DNA of 16,838 nucleotides, from assembly GCA_002256705.1 (NCBI GenBank), contig NQJI01000012.1:1-16838 (forward strand), written 5' to 3'. This document shows, in pieces, positions 7,758 through 14,830 of this stretch; positions within the stretch are counted from its first letter, which is position 1; each line of letters begins with the position of its first letter. Made by a program: the position numbers and the translations under genes. Origin of the DNA: Methylococcaceae bacterium NSM2-1 (GTDB lineage Bacteria; Pseudomonadota; Gammaproteobacteria; Methylococcales; Methylomonadaceae). The notes under the pieces were generated by a model. That model did no database searches. It saw only the letters and a list, made by a program, of their open reading frames with translations, and was not told where the DNA came from.

Positions 7758-8299
7758 ATAAAGATACGAGGCAAAAAAATGCCAACCTGGTTCGTACATT
7801 AGTGCTTGTTGCTTTAGGCATGTTTGGCTTTGGTTATGCGCTGGTTCCTCTTTATGATGTGATGTGTGAAGTTGTATTTAAAAAGGAGAAACCCGGTATA
7901 CCCGTAGCGGCTGAAGAAGTCAGCTACAAGGTCGATAAAAACAGGGAAATTACCGTGGAATTTATGACTACGGTCAATAAATCTGCGCCTATGCTGTTCC
8001 GTTCAGAAATAAAAAAACTGAAAATTCATCCGGGAGAGTATGTTACGGTGAATTTTTATGCAGAAAACAAGACTGATAAAGCAATGGTGGCTCAGGCAAT
8101 TCCAAGTATTTCACCTGGGCCCGCTGCTGAATATTTTAAAAAGACCGAGTGTTTTTGTTTTACAGAGCAAACATTCAAAGCGCGAGAAGGTAAAACCATG
8201 CCGGTGCGTTTTGTTGTGAATCCTGAGATACCAGAGCAATATAAAACAATTACACTTGCCTATACATTTTTTGATAATACTGAAACATCAGTGAAATAA
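7754..8299 (+). CDS. ctaG: CtaG/Cox11 family copper chaperone for cytochrome oxidase assembly
   Basis: Cox11/CtaG delivers copper to CuB of subunit I. The product has 181 residues. A short cytoplasmic N-terminus is followed by one TM helix (LVRTLVLVALGMFGFGYALVPL) and the family motif YDVMC, then a periplasmic immunoglobulin-like domain. That domain carries the copper-binding CFCF pair within TECFCFTEQ and the conserved stretch PVRFVVNPEIP. All expected Cys residues are present. The start overlaps the stop of the preceding 33-codon gene (ATGA), and coxC begins 12 nt after its stop. The gene lies between coxA and coxC, the standard position. Confidence 0.96.
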   Translation: MNKDTRQKNANLVRTLVLVALGMFGFGYALVPLYDVMCEVVFKKEKPGIPVAAEEVSYKVDKNREITVEFMTTVNKSAPMLFRSEIKKLKIHPGEYVTVNFYAENKTDKAMVAQAIPSISPGPAAEYFKKTECFCFTEQTFKAREGKTMPVRFVVNPEIPEQYKTITLAYTFFDNTETSVK

Positions 8300-8311
8300 G
8301 AGGGGAAGTTT

Positions 8312-9205
8312 ATGTCTACAAATGTCGCCTATTACATTCCGCATAAAGCGACTTGGCCAGTGATTGCTACTGCTGGTTTGGTTACCATGCTGGCTGGATT
8401 TGCAAATTATTTAAATGGTTCTTCGATAGGCCCGACTTTAATGGTGGTGGGTCTGGTTATATTCATTGTTATGTTGGCTGGCTGGTTTACCCTGCAGTCG
8501 GGTGAAAGTGAGTCAGGCATGTACAATACCCAGGTAGGTATTTCCTATCGTATGGGCATGATGTGGTTCATTTTTTCTGAAATCATGTTTTTTGCTGTTT
8601 TTTTCGGCACGCTTTATTATACGCGTAATTTATCAGTGCCATGGCTGGGCGGTGAAGGGACTGGTGCTGCGACTAAAGAATTGCTTTGGCCGACATTTGA
8701 AGCAACCTGGCCAACTAATGGCCCCAAAGGCCTTGGCGTCGATGCATCCGGCGCCAGAACATTTGGCGCAGAATTTGAGCCCATGGGAGCCTGGGGTTTG
8801 CCATTTTTGAATACCTTGATTTTGTTGACCAGTGGTGTCACCTGTACCTGGGCGCATCATGGCCTGCTTGCAAAAAATCGGGATCAGTTGATCAAAGGCT
8901 TGATCGCAACTGTTGCATTAGGCTTTACGTTCGTTGCATTTCAGGCCTTCGAGTATCATGAAGCCTATACTGAAATGGGCTTGACCTTGGGCTCAGGCAT
9001 ATACGGCTCTACTTTCTTTATGCTGACGGGTTTTCATGGTTTCCATGTTTGTATAGGGGCCATTATTCTGAGTGTTGTGCTGTTCCGAAGCACCAGGGGC
9101 CACTTCAAACCGGAAAACCACTTCGCTTTTGAAGCCGCAGCATGGTACTGGCATTTTGTTGACGTCGTATGGTTGGGTTTGTTTGTGTTTGTTTATTTGA
9201 TGTAA
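8312..9205 (+). CDS. coxC: Cytochrome c oxidase subunit III
   Basis: Subunit III stabilises the oxidase and is thought to hold the lipid-lined O2 entry path next to subunit I. The protein has 297 residues with seven hydrophobic segments. The C-terminal signature AWYWHFVDVVWLGLFVFVY and the FHGFHV motif are typical. A loop of about 60 residues rich in Gly, Pro and Trp (around residues 108-165) lies between early helices, as in many proteobacterial subunits. GAGGGG precedes the ATG by about 7 nt. It is the last gene of the transcription unit, which ends at the strong hairpin near 9223-9261. Confidence 0.97.
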   Translation: MSTNVAYYIPHKATWPVIATAGLVTMLAGFANYLNGSSIGPTLMVVGLVIFIVMLAGWFTLQSGESESGMYNTQVGISYRMGMMWFIFSEIMFFAVFFGTLYYTRNLSVPWLGGEGTGAATKELLWPTFEATWPTNGPKGLGVDASGARTFGAEFEPMGAWGLPFLNTLILLTSGVTCTWAHHGLLAKNRDQLIKGLIATVALGFTFVAFQAFEYHEAYTEMGLTLGSGIYGSTFFMLTGFHGFHVCIGAIILSVVLFRSTRGHFKPENHFAFEAAAWYWHFVDVVWLGLFVFVYLM

Positions 9206-9222
9206 TTTACACATTAACACCC

Positions 9223-9261
9223 AAAAAAGCGCTGCCTAACAACAGGCAGCGCTTTTTTTTT
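9223..9261 (+). terminator. Terminator of the cox operon, likely bidirectional
   Basis: AAAAAAGCGCTGCCT (9223-9237) pairs with AGGCAGCGC plus Ts (9244-9258) around the 6-nt loop AACAAC. The T tract on the plus strand reaches 9261, and the A tract on the left arm gives a T tract on the minus strand. It can therefore end coxC transcription and the convergent DUF2909 gene. Confidence 0.94.
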
Positions 9262-9283
9262 GTCGGGTGGACCGTCTGCTTAT

Positions 9284-9541
9284 TTACTTAATGCGTTCAG
9301 TCTGTGCCGGTTGTTGCATGTGCATTTTTATACCCAGTCCATGAGGTTTAAAAATACCCGTTGCAACGGCAATAAAAACAAAAATAAATAACAGGATTGA
9401 AAGCGCAATACGAAAAGTCAGTGCTTTAACTGTTTTTTCGGATTGTTCTTCGGTTTTACGGTTCACCAGGTGAAACAGGGCGGAGCCGAGACTGATAATT
9501 ATCAGGATAAAGGCAATAATGACGACGCTTTTGATAATCAT
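9284..9541 (-). CDS. DUF2909-type twin-transmembrane protein
   Basis: The product is 85 residues with two hydrophobic helices, about residues 3-24 (VVIIAFILIIISLGSALFHL) and 45-64 (IALSILLFIFVFIAVATGIF). They are joined by a charged loop (NRKTEEQSEKTVKA). Size, topology and the conserved helix-loop pattern fit the DUF2909 family, which is repeatedly found beside cox genes in Gammaproteobacteria. Its biochemical role is not established. It runs antiparallel to the cox genes, between coxC and the SURF1 gene, and shares the terminator at 9223-9261. The start ATG at 9541 has no strong ribosome binding site. A helper in oxidase assembly or insertion is inferred from location only. Confidence 0.82.
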   Translation of the reverse strand: MIIKSVVIIAFILIIISLGSALFHLVNRKTEEQSEKTVKALTFRIALSILLFIFVFIAVATGIFKPHGLGIKMHMQQPAQTERIK

Positions 9542-9621
9542 GATAGAGTTATGCTTATAGGTAAGATTTTTCTATTCTCGTTTATTAATGTGTCTGTGCC
9601 AATAGGTTAAAGAAAAAAAGC

Positions 9622-10362
9622 ATGATTATTAAAACTAGACGCTATTCAATGACATTTGAAAAAGCTCCCACACTGGCTTATTTATGTTTATTACCTCTGC
9701 TAATTGCACTGGGAATCTGGCAATTGGGGCGTTCAGAGGAGAAAAGGATATTTCTTGATCAGCAGAAACAAGGGTTAGCCTCTGCTGAAATCATACAGTT
9801 ATCTACTGCCCTTGAAGATAATGTGGACGCGCTCAGGTATAAAAAAGTACAAGCGACCGGGCATTATGATCAAGCGCATCAATTTTTGATAGATAACCAA
9901 GTCAGTGCCGGGAAAGCGGGATATTTTGTTTTGGCCCCGTTTGTTCTGCATGGGGAAGCCAAGGCTGTGTTGGTCAATAGAGGCTGGGTTCCGTTAAATC
10001 AGGATAGATCGGTGTTGCCTGAACTGCAGATCAGAAATGAACCAACAATTGTCAGAGGCCGGATAAATCGTTTTCCTGGCGTTGGTATAAAATTGGCAGG
10101 GGCGGAAATACCATCGGAGGGTTGGCCATCAGTGGTGCAAGTAGTAGACAATCAAGTTTTGGAAAAAAAACTGGCTTATTCATTATTTTCATTTCAGATC
10201 GAGCTGGATAAGGATCAACCCGAAGGCTTTAAAAGGGAATGGCAAACAACAGCAATTATGTTGCCTGAACAGCATACAGCCTATGCTTTTCAATGGTTTG
10301 CACTGGCATTTACGCTTACATTATTATTTATCTGGTACAGTTGTAAAAGAAATCATGAATAA
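9622..10362 (+). CDS. SURF1 family cytochrome oxidase assembly protein
   Basis: SURF1/Shy1 proteins help place heme a in subunit I. The product has 246 residues: an N-terminal TM helix with the signature LGIWQLGR (about residues 30-37), a periplasmic domain with VLVNRGWVPLNQDR, and a C-terminal TM helix after the conserved YAFQWFALA. ATG at 9622 is used; an in-frame ATG at 9649 would still keep the first helix. Neither has a strong ribosome binding site. It opens a second plus-strand unit that runs through the SCO-like gene, the ctaA-ftsY fusion, ftsE and ftsX. Its last 8 nt overlap the next gene. Confidence 0.94.
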   Translation: MIIKTRRYSMTFEKAPTLAYLCLLPLLIALGIWQLGRSEEKRIFLDQQKQGLASAEIIQLSTALEDNVDALRYKKVQATGHYDQAHQFLIDNQVSAGKAGYFVLAPFVLHGEAKAVLVNRGWVPLNQDRSVLPELQIRNEPTIVRGRINRFPGVGIKLAGAEIPSEGWPSVVQVVDNQVLEKKLAYSLFSFQIELDKDQPEGFKREWQTTAIMLPEQHTAYAFQWFALAFTLTLLFIWYSCKRNHE

Positions 10363-11095
10363 TCAACAGAAAAAAAATCGACTATTGATTCTGGCTATTT
10401 TTGGAATGACCATTATTCCTTTTTTAATCGCCTGGGGATTGAAGCAATATCCGGGGCTGGTAACGGGTAAAACAAACAGTGGGCAGTTGATAATTCCCCC
10501 GGTACCCACTAAGCTGACTGATTTTACCGGTTTTGATCCATTTTCGGCTGAGAATATGGGGGAACTTTCCGGACACTGGTTGATAGTCAATGTGATTCCA
10601 AACGCCGGATGTAATGAAATTTGCCTTGATGCGCTGCTTAAAACCAGACAATTAAGACTCATGTTAAACAAGGAGTTACCCCGCACGCGCCGTGTCGTTA
10701 TTGTGTTTAAAGAACCTGTGGCAGAAGCGGCAAGTCAATGGTGGTTGAAGGACACACTGTTATGGCGGTTACGTCGTACAGAAAATAAAGAAGAGGATAA
10801 TGCGCTCTTTTTGAGTTTGTTGCGCGAAGAAAACAAGGTAGATGATGCGCTAATAGAAAAATTAATTGCTAATGAAAACAGGGAATTCGCGCTTAATTCA
10901 GAGCTTATCAGGGTTAAGCCCAGCGCGAGACTGGCTAGAATAATTGCTGATATCAGGCAAGGCTCAATACCTGATGGTATGTTGTTTTTAATGGATCCTT
11001 TGGGAAATTTAATGATGCAATATGAACCGGGTTTCAATACTTACAAAGTAAAAGATGATCTCATGCATCTACTTAGAATTTCACAAATTGGTTAG
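10355..11095 (+). CDS. SCO-like membrane-anchored thioredoxin-fold protein of the cox cluster
   Basis: The likely start is ATG at 10355, inside the end of the SURF1 gene (8-nt overlap); the same frame is open further upstream but that part lies within SURF1. This gives 246 residues: a basic N-terminus (NNQQKKNR), one TM helix (LLILAIFGMTIIPFLIAWGL) and a periplasmic domain. The SGHWLIVNVIPNAGC segment and the pair C86-x3-C90 resemble the metal-binding CxxxC of SCO/thioredoxin-fold copper proteins. Genes of this type often lie between SURF1 and ctaA in Gammaproteobacteria. A role in copper or thiol handling during CuA assembly is inferred, not shown. The fusion gene follows after 16 nt. Confidence 0.85.
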   Translation: MNNQQKKNRLLILAIFGMTIIPFLIAWGLKQYPGLVTGKTNSGQLIIPPVPTKLTDFTGFDPFSAENMGELSGHWLIVNVIPNAGCNEICLDALLKTRQLRLMLNKELPRTRRVVIVFKEPVAEAASQWWLKDTLLWRLRRTENKEEDNALFLSLLREENKVDDALIEKLIANENREFALNSELIRVKPSARLARIIADIRQGSIPDGMLFLMDPLGNLMMQYEPGFNTYKVKDDLMHLLRISQIG

Positions 11096-11111
11096 TGGTA
11101 AATAAAATAAA

Positions 11112-13064
11112 ATGTTCAGAAAAATAACTCTATTTGGCGTTGTTTTAACGCTAATAATTATAGTCTTAGGTTCATTCTTTCGGTTGTCGGCTGCTGATCT
11201 GGTCTTATCCAAACAAGGGTTTATTGATGTATTGAGAGTCAGCGGCCATGTCTATCTGGCGGCTACATTAGGTTTTTTGACCTTGTTGCTGGGCTTGATG
11301 TCATGGCAGCAGCAACAATGCCGATTAGCCGCAATGACGACCTCATTGATTCTGCTAGTTTTAGTTGGTTTACAATCGGCCCTGGGTTATTGGGCTAAAG
11401 CTATACACGTTATGCCTATCGTCATAACCACGCATGTATTGCTGGGCATGATGACTTTCTGGTTGCTTTTTTGGCTGTATTTGCGTGTTAATCCGGCAAT
11501 AGCCGGGCGAATTGGTGTCAGTTTACCAGGACAGGTGCGTATCGGGCTTGTAAACTTTACCCGTTTTGCCCAGTTTATTTTAGTATTGCAGATCGTACTG
11601 GGAGCCTGGGTTAGCGCCAATCATGCGGCTTTAGCTTGTAGCGGGTTTCCTCTTTGCAATGGACAATGGTGGCCTAAGGCCGATTATCAAAATGCGCTAA
11701 ATTTATTTAGCGGATTAGATAGTGGTTATACCGGCGTTATTTCATACGACGCACAGGTTGCAGTCAACTGGCTTCATAGAATTGGTGCGTTGTTGAGCTT
11801 TGTGTTGCTGAGTTTGCTGATGTTCAGTGCAACTGCAACAAATTCACTCAAACCGGTAAAAAGAGCAGGTTTATGGTTGGGTGTGTTGCTGTTTGTACAG
11901 ATTGGCTTAGCCATTATTGGCGTCAAGCTGAGTATGCCCCTGTGGGCAGCCGTAGCTCATCAAGCAGTTGCCGCATTATTAATGCTGCCCTTGATTGCGA
12001 TCAGTTTTTATAGCAGATACGGCGGTATACCGGTACAAGCGCCTGTTTTAGAAGTAAAGCTTCCACAAGAAATCGTTGAAACGGGTGCGGTTTCAGTGCC
12101 AGTTGAAGCGCTAATTGAAGAAATTTTTGTAAAACCTGAGCCTGAGTCACTATACTTACGTCTCAAGTCACAATTACAACGAACCCGTTCCGGCCTTAGC
12201 GGTATACTGTCCGGCCTGCCTATAGGCCAGAAAGAAATTAATGATGATTTACTGGAGGAAATTGAAGCCAGTTTAATAATGGCCGATGTGGGTGTTGATG
12301 CTACAACCGAAATAATAAGGCACTTGACGCAAAGTGTTGAGCGGCATCAGTTGAATGATGGATTGGCATTATCAGCTGCCTTAAAACAGGAATTGCTGAG
12401 TATTCTCAAACCCTGCAACATACCACTGAGAATACCGGAACAAGAAACGCCATTTGTTATTCTGGTTGTCGGAGTCAATGGAGCAGGCAAAACCACAACC
12501 ATAGGCAAATTGGCAAAGCGCCTTCAGGCACAAGGTCATAGCGTCATGTTGGCTGCAGGAGACACTTTTAGAGCGGCGGCTGTTGAGCAGTTACAGGTTT
12601 GGGGAGAGCGTAATAATATCCAGGTGGTAGCTCAACATACAGGAGCAGATTCCGCTTCGGTTATCTACGATGGTCTGCAATCCGCGCAAGCTAAAGGCAT
12701 AGATGTTTTGATTGCTGATACGGCAGGTCGATTGCACACAAAATCAAATTTAATGGACGAGTTGAAAAAAGTAAAAAGGATTATGGGTAAACTGGATCAA
12801 ACAGCACCCCATGAAGTGCTGTTGGTATTAGATGCCGGGACTGGACAAAATGCCTTGTCCCAGGCAAAACTGTTTAATGAAACAGTAGCATTAACAGGGC
12901 TGGTGTTGACCAAGTTGGACGGTACGGCAAAGGGTGGCATTATATTCGCCTTGGCCAAACACACCGGTATTCCAATTCGTTTTATAGGCATAGGCGAAGG
13001 TATCGATGATTTGCAGGATTTTGATGCAGAACTGTTTGTCGATGCCTTGTTCGTAAAAGACTAA
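11112..13064 (+). CDS. CtaA-FtsY fusion: heme A synthase joined to SRP receptor GTPase
   Basis: One uninterrupted frame of 650 residues combines two normally separate proteins. Residues 1-303 form CtaA/COX15, which converts heme O to heme A. It has eight hydrophobic helices, histidines H46, H108, H222 and H283 at the expected helix positions, and a Cys pair C176/C182 in the periplasmic loop (CSGFPLCNGQWWP). The CPDWP loop expected after helix 1 is absent. Residues 304-346 are a Glu/Pro-rich linker with no Met. Residues 347-650 are a full FtsY NG domain: four-helix N domain, P-loop GVNGAGKT (454-461), DTFRAA (484-489), DTAGRLH (536-542), TKLDG (600-604) and the FtsY-specific GIGEGIDDLQDF. The ribosome binding site is weak. 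The gene lies between cox assembly genes and ftsE, which starts 6 nt after its stop, so both halves sit beside their usual partners. Confidence 0.93.
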   Translation: MFRKITLFGVVLTLIIIVLGSFFRLSAADLVLSKQGFIDVLRVSGHVYLAATLGFLTLLLGLMSWQQQQCRLAAMTTSLILLVLVGLQSALGYWAKAIHVMPIVITTHVLLGMMTFWLLFWLYLRVNPAIAGRIGVSLPGQVRIGLVNFTRFAQFILVLQIVLGAWVSANHAALACSGFPLCNGQWWPKADYQNALNLFSGLDSGYTGVISYDAQVAVNWLHRIGALLSFVLLSLLMFSATATNSLKPVKRAGLWLGVLLFVQIGLAIIGVKLSMPLWAAVAHQAVAALLMLPLIAISFYSRYGGIPVQAPVLEVKLPQEIVETGAVSVPVEALIEEIFVKPEPESLYLRLKSQLQRTRSGLSGILSGLPIGQKEINDDLLEEIEASLIMADVGVDATTEIIRHLTQSVERHQLNDGLALSAALKQELLSILKPCNIPLRIPEQETPFVILVVGVNGAGKTTTIGKLAKRLQAQGHSVMLAAGDTFRAAAVEQLQVWGERNNIQVVAQHTGADSASVIYDGLQSAQAKGIDVLIADTAGRLHTKSNLMDELKKVKRIMGKLDQTAPHEVLLVLDAGTGQNALSQAKLFNETVALTGLVLTKLDGTAKGGIIFALAKHTGIPIRFIGIGEGIDDLQDFDAELFVDALFVKD

Positions 13065-13070
13065 AAAATC

Positions 13071-13727
13071 ATGATAAAGTTCGTCAATGTAACCAAGCGC
13101 TACCCTGAGACCGGCGATGTATTGCGTAATGTCAGTTTTCATTTGCAGCGTGGCGAAATTGCATTTCTTACCGGTCATTCAGGGGCAGGGAAAAGCACGT
13201 TATTAAGATTGATTGCGGCCATGGAGCGTTGTAGCCGCGGCCAGATAGTATTGGATGAACAGGAGCTCTGCCATGTCAAAGAAAGTCAGCTGCCTTTTAT
13301 ACGAAGAAAAATGGGCTTTATCTATCAGGATTATAAGCTGCTTCAAGATAGAACCGTTTTTGATAATGTGGCATTACCGCTGGTGATAGCTGGCTTCGGC
13401 CACCATGAAATCGCCCGCAGGGTAAGGGCAGCATTAGATAAAGTAAGCTTATCTGGCAAAGAAAAAAAATACCCTCTGGCCTTGTCGGGTGGTGAGCAGC
13501 AGCGGGTAGGAATTGCCCGGGCTGTGGTTAATAAGCCGCCAATCATTATCGCGGATGAACCAACTGGCAATCTGGATCCGGAATTGTCGGAAGAAATCAT
13601 GTTTTTATTTGGACAGTTTCAACAGGTCGGCGTTACCGTGTTGATCGCCTCACATGACATTTCTTTAATTACACAACTGAACCATCGCGTATTGAAGTTG
13701 GATCATGGTCAACTGGTTTCGAGTTAA
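13071..13727 (+). CDS. ftsE: FtsE, ATP-binding subunit of the FtsEX division complex
   Basis: FtsE is the cytoplasmic ATPase that, with FtsX, activates septal peptidoglycan hydrolases and joins the divisome. The product has 218 residues, the normal size. It shows Walker A GHSGAGKST (35-43), signature LSGGEQQR (138-145), Walker B ending in D162-E163 within IIIADEPTGNLD, and the switch His in ASHD. The N-terminus MIKFVNVTKRYP is typical. It begins 6 nt after the stop of the ctaA-ftsY fusion without a clear ribosome binding site, so coupled translation is likely. ftsX follows 3 nt after its stop. Confidence 0.97.
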   Translation: MIKFVNVTKRYPETGDVLRNVSFHLQRGEIAFLTGHSGAGKSTLLRLIAAMERCSRGQIVLDEQELCHVKESQLPFIRRKMGFIYQDYKLLQDRTVFDNVALPLVIAGFGHHEIARRVRAALDKVSLSGKEKKYPLALSGGEQQRVGIARAVVNKPPIIIADEPTGNLDPELSEEIMFLFGQFQQVGVTVLIASHDISLITQLNHRVLKLDHGQLVSS

Positions 13728-13730
13728 GCT

Positions 13731-14750
13731 ATGAAACGGGTCAATAAAAATCGTATCAGGAAAGATCCTCCGGTTAGGCCAGTCAGGCAGGACACCCGGC
13801 AAACTAAAACTGCGGGCGGAAATTTTGTCGATAAATTAAATGCCTATCGAGACCTTCATGCGCACGCATTGTTTTCCAGTCTTGGCCGCCTGATCGCCTC
13901 ACCATTTACCTCGATAATGACTATTGCTGTCCTGGCTATTGCCATTTCACTTGCCAGCGGTTTTTATATTTTAGTCGTGAATCTTCAGCAATTAACAGGT
14001 AATCTGGAAACCAGCAATCAAATCTCCTTATTTCTCAGGGACGATGTTTCTGATGCACACGCCAATAAATTAGCTGGCAGTATCAGGCAGAATGCGAGTG
14101 TTCAGGACGTTAAATTAATTACCAGGGAACAGGCGTTAGCTGAATTCAAAACCTATAGCGGCTTCGGCGGAGCGATTAATGCACTGGAAAAAAATCCGTT
14201 GCCTATTGTCATTCAGGTGTTACCTAAAAATACTCTGGAAGATAAGCAAGGGCTTGAGAATTTGCTGAAAAGCTTTCAACAATCGCCTGAAGTCGATATT
14301 GCCCAGATGGATCTGCAGTGGGTTGAACGCCTGCAGTCTATTATGGCCGTGGCTAGGCTTTTTGCTACCTTACTCAATGTGATGTTAGGAGGGGCTGTGT
14401 TGTTTATTATCGGTAATACGATTCGACTGGAACTGCATAATCGACGTGATGAAGTGGTGATCGCTAAATTGGTTGGTGCTACAAATGCGTTCATTCAGAG
14501 ACCGTTTTTGTATACTGGTTTTTGGATCGGGCTTATTTCAGGCGTATCAGCCTGGTTTATAGTTACCACGCTGATGCTGATATTAAGAAAACCGGTTGAA
14601 AAGCTCTCAGGACTTTATGAAGGCGGCTTCCATTTGTTGTTTTTGAGTTTCACCGAAACGCTGTCGTTGATAGGTATTTCATCGGGGTTGGGGGTATTAG
14701 GTTCGTGGGTGATACTCATTTATCAGCTTCAGCACACAAAACCTGAGTAA
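13731..14750 (+). CDS. ftsX: FtsX, membrane subunit of the FtsEX division complex
   Basis: FtsX is the four-helix inner-membrane partner of FtsE that passes the ATPase signal to periplasmic hydrolase activators. The product has 339 residues. An extended basic N-terminus (about 35 residues rich in Arg, Lys and Pro) precedes the first helix around residues 58-84. A periplasmic domain of roughly 110-120 residues follows, with helices near 200-225, 253-280 and 300-330. The RRDEVVIAKLVGAT segment after helix 2 is the FtsX/MacB-type coupling motif. The gene starts 3 nt after ftsE. No terminator lies between it and rpoH, so some read-through into rpoH is possible. Confidence 0.96.
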   Translation: MKRVNKNRIRKDPPVRPVRQDTRQTKTAGGNFVDKLNAYRDLHAHALFSSLGRLIASPFTSIMTIAVLAIAISLASGFYILVVNLQQLTGNLETSNQISLFLRDDVSDAHANKLAGSIRQNASVQDVKLITREQALAEFKTYSGFGGAINALEKNPLPIVIQVLPKNTLEDKQGLENLLKSFQQSPEVDIAQMDLQWVERLQSIMAVARLFATLLNVMLGGAVLFIIGNTIRLELHNRRDEVVIAKLVGATNAFIQRPFLYTGFWIGLISGVSAWFIVTTLMLILRKPVEKLSGLYEGGFHLLFLSFTETLSLIGISSGLGVLGSWVILIYQLQHTKPE

Positions 14751-14758
14751 AAAACGAG

Positions 14759-14787
14759 CTGAAAAAAATTATTAGCACTCCTATGAA
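14759..14787 (+). promoter_or_regulatory. Candidate rpoH promoter overlapping CIRCE
   Basis: CTGAAA (14759-14764) and TATGAA (14782-14787) are 17 bp apart, each matching the sigma-70 consensus at 4/6. The -10 box falls inside the 9-nt CIRCE spacer, so a bound repressor would block it. The match is modest; the placement is what makes it plausible. Confidence 0.4.
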
Positions 14788-14798
14788 GAGAGTGCTAA
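14772..14798. promoter_or_regulatory. CIRCE element (HrcA operator) upstream of rpoH
   Basis: TTAGCACTC (14772-14780), a 9-nt spacer and GAGTGCTAA (14790-14798) form the exact consensus of the CIRCE inverted repeat bound by the heat-shock repressor HrcA. It lies 32 nt before the rpoH start. No T tract follows directly, so it is not a simple terminator for ftsX. HrcA itself is not encoded in this window. Confidence 0.95.
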
Positions 14799-14830
14799 AA
14801 TTCCCTTAAAGTTTTTTCCCAGGAGATACC

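Noticed and set aside
10283..10354. Upstream in-frame start for the SCO-like protein
   Set aside because: This part overlaps the conserved SURF1 C-terminus, and the ATG at 10355 gives a proper basic N-terminus and TM helix.
12096..12098. GTG as an independent ftsY start
   Set aside because: Only a poor GGGTG precedes it, and the frame is open straight through from ctaA with no stop, so a fusion is the simpler reading.
14772..14798. CIRCE repeat as a terminator of ftsX
   Set aside because: The arms match the HrcA operator exactly, with the 9-nt spacer, and no T tract follows directly.
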